5,780 bases of DNA, from the NCBI GenBank assembly GCA_017995495.1, contig JAGOIS010000102.1, positions 1 through 5,780 of the forward strand, written 5' to 3'. The notes below the pieces were generated by a model, which did no database searches, was not told the origin of the DNA, and saw only the letters and a list, made by a program, of their open reading frames with translations. This document shows, in pieces, positions 5,256 to 5,780 of this stretch. Origin of the DNA: Candidatus Cloacimonadota bacterium. GTDB taxonomy: Bacteria; Cloacimonadota; Cloacimonadia; Cloacimonadales; Cloacimonadaceae. Positions within the stretch are counted from its first letter, which is position 1. Each line of letters begins with the position of its first letter. The translations under genes were made by a program, and so were the position numbers.

Positions 5256-5780
5256 TTAAATTGGTTTGAATTTCTTTAGGATCAGGTACAATCCTGCTAT
5301 AAATACCAGGATACCGCAGACAATCCTCACAATTTTGGTGCCGCGGGAAGCGCTGCTCCATTTCAGATATGACTGCACGGATCCAGCGAAAGTACCCGCC
5401 AGGATGATCACCAGGCAGTGGCCGATGATGTAGGCCAGTACAAGGGTGAGGGCAAACGCGAATTGCGAGCCGGCGGAGGTGAACACTATCCCCAGAATGG
5501 GAGCCATGAAAGCGAAAGAACAGGGCCCCAGGGCAATACCCAGCAGGAATCCCAGGCTTAGCGCGCCCCAGATCCCCTTCCTGGCCGTATTGCCAACTCC
5601 ACCGCTTAGAAAGGATGGCATTTTGAAGATATCGGCGATGAAGAAAGCCATGACCATGAAGATCACTCCCATCACCGGTTCGGTCCAGTTGCCCACATCT
5701 CCCAGCATCTTTCCCAAGAGTCCGGTGATCAGGCCGATGATCGCCATCATAGCCAAGATCCCCAGGGTGAAGAAGCTGGA
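5256..5780 (-). CDS. CcdA/DsbD-like membrane protein, ArsG-type putative arsenical permease (5' end outside window)
   Basis: The frame is open to the right edge, giving 174 C-terminal residues; the in-frame TTG at 5754-5756 is internal, since eight further codons upstream (SSFFTLGI) continue without a stop. Several hydrophobic segments are visible. The key motif is LGIALGPCSFAFMAPILGIV around C87 of the visible part, matching the second conserved cysteine region of CcdA/DsbD-beta proteins. The first cysteine region should lie in the missing N-terminal part (roughly 50-70 residues if the family length near 230 holds). CcdA proteins pass electrons from cytoplasmic thioredoxin to extracytoplasmic thiol proteins. 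The ArsG subgroup is regarded as an efflux permease for aromatic arsenicals. The neighbours, a small thioredoxin and a DGC protein, favour the ArsG subgroup. The lipoprotein thioredoxin fits either role. The stop lies 9 bases before the next start. Confidence 0.88.
   Translation of the reverse strand, partial: SSFFTLGILAMMAIIGLITGLLGKMLGDVGNWTEPVMGVIFMVMAFFIADIFKMPSFLSGGVGNTARKGIWGALSLGFLLGIALGPCSFAFMAPILGIVFTSAGSQFAFALTLVLAYIIGHCLVIILAGTFAGSVQSYLKWSSASRGTKIVRIVCGILVFIAGLYLILKKFKPI

Noticed and set aside
5256..5756. Start of the CcdA-like protein at the TTG 5754-5756
   Set aside because: The frame continues without a stop to the window edge and the first CcdA cysteine region is missing, so the gene starts outside.
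1..5780. tRNA, rRNA, CRISPR array, insertion sequence or selenocysteine codon
   Set aside because: No cloverleaf, direct-repeat array, transposase or terminal inverted repeats were seen, and the redox genes run to their ends without an in-frame TGA at a CxxC position.

Overview
The window looks like chromosomal DNA of a Gram-negative, probably anaerobic bacterium. The genes have clear AGGAG-type ribosome binding sites, one protein has a lipoprotein signal, and a gene at the left edge ends in a beta-strand-rich tail like an outer-membrane protein. The use of Shine-Dalgarno sites argues against typical Bacteroidetes. The protein style reminds me of Cloacimonadota or similar anaerobes, but this is an impression and not a demonstrated placement.

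Layout. The left 1.2 kb is on the + strand: the 3' end of a possible outer-membrane or surface protein (up to 434), then a YfcA-like TSUP (TauE/SafE) membrane transporter (451-1233). A 147-base gap (1234-1380) separates these from a convergent minus-strand block that fills the rest of the window. All genes in that block concern arsenic or thiol-redox chemistry.

Read in the direction of transcription (right to left), the block has two parts. The first is a CcdA/DsbD-like membrane protein of the ArsG type (cut by the right edge), a 79-residue thioredoxin-fold disulfide protein, a cysteine-rich DGC-domain protein, and a thioredoxin-fold lipoprotein. The genes are separated by 0-10 bases. The first three match, as I recall it, the composition of the arsEFG organoarsenical resistance set. 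After a 125-base AT-rich gap holding two ATATCGATAT-type palindromes and a TTGACA box, the second part follows: arsR, an ArsP/UPF0718-type permease (ATGA overlap with arsR), an AhpD-like (CMD-family) CxxC protein with a cysteine-rich tail, and the arsenite exporter acr3.

How the genes probably work together. ArsR senses As(III) through a CxC pair and represses the arsR-permease-CMD-acr3 unit, probably by binding the palindromes that overlap its promoter. Acr3 exports arsenite. The ArsP-like and ArsG-like membrane proteins may export organic or thiol-bound arsenicals, or the ArsG-like protein may move electrons across the membrane to the lipoprotein thioredoxin. Small cysteine-rich proteins (CMD, DGC, 79-residue thioredoxin) could keep arsenic reduced, bind it or hand it to the pumps. 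No arsenate reductase (ArsC), ArsA/ArsD ATPase pair or ArsM methylase is visible in the window. The families are well supported by sequence motifs; the joint role of the redox proteins is inference.
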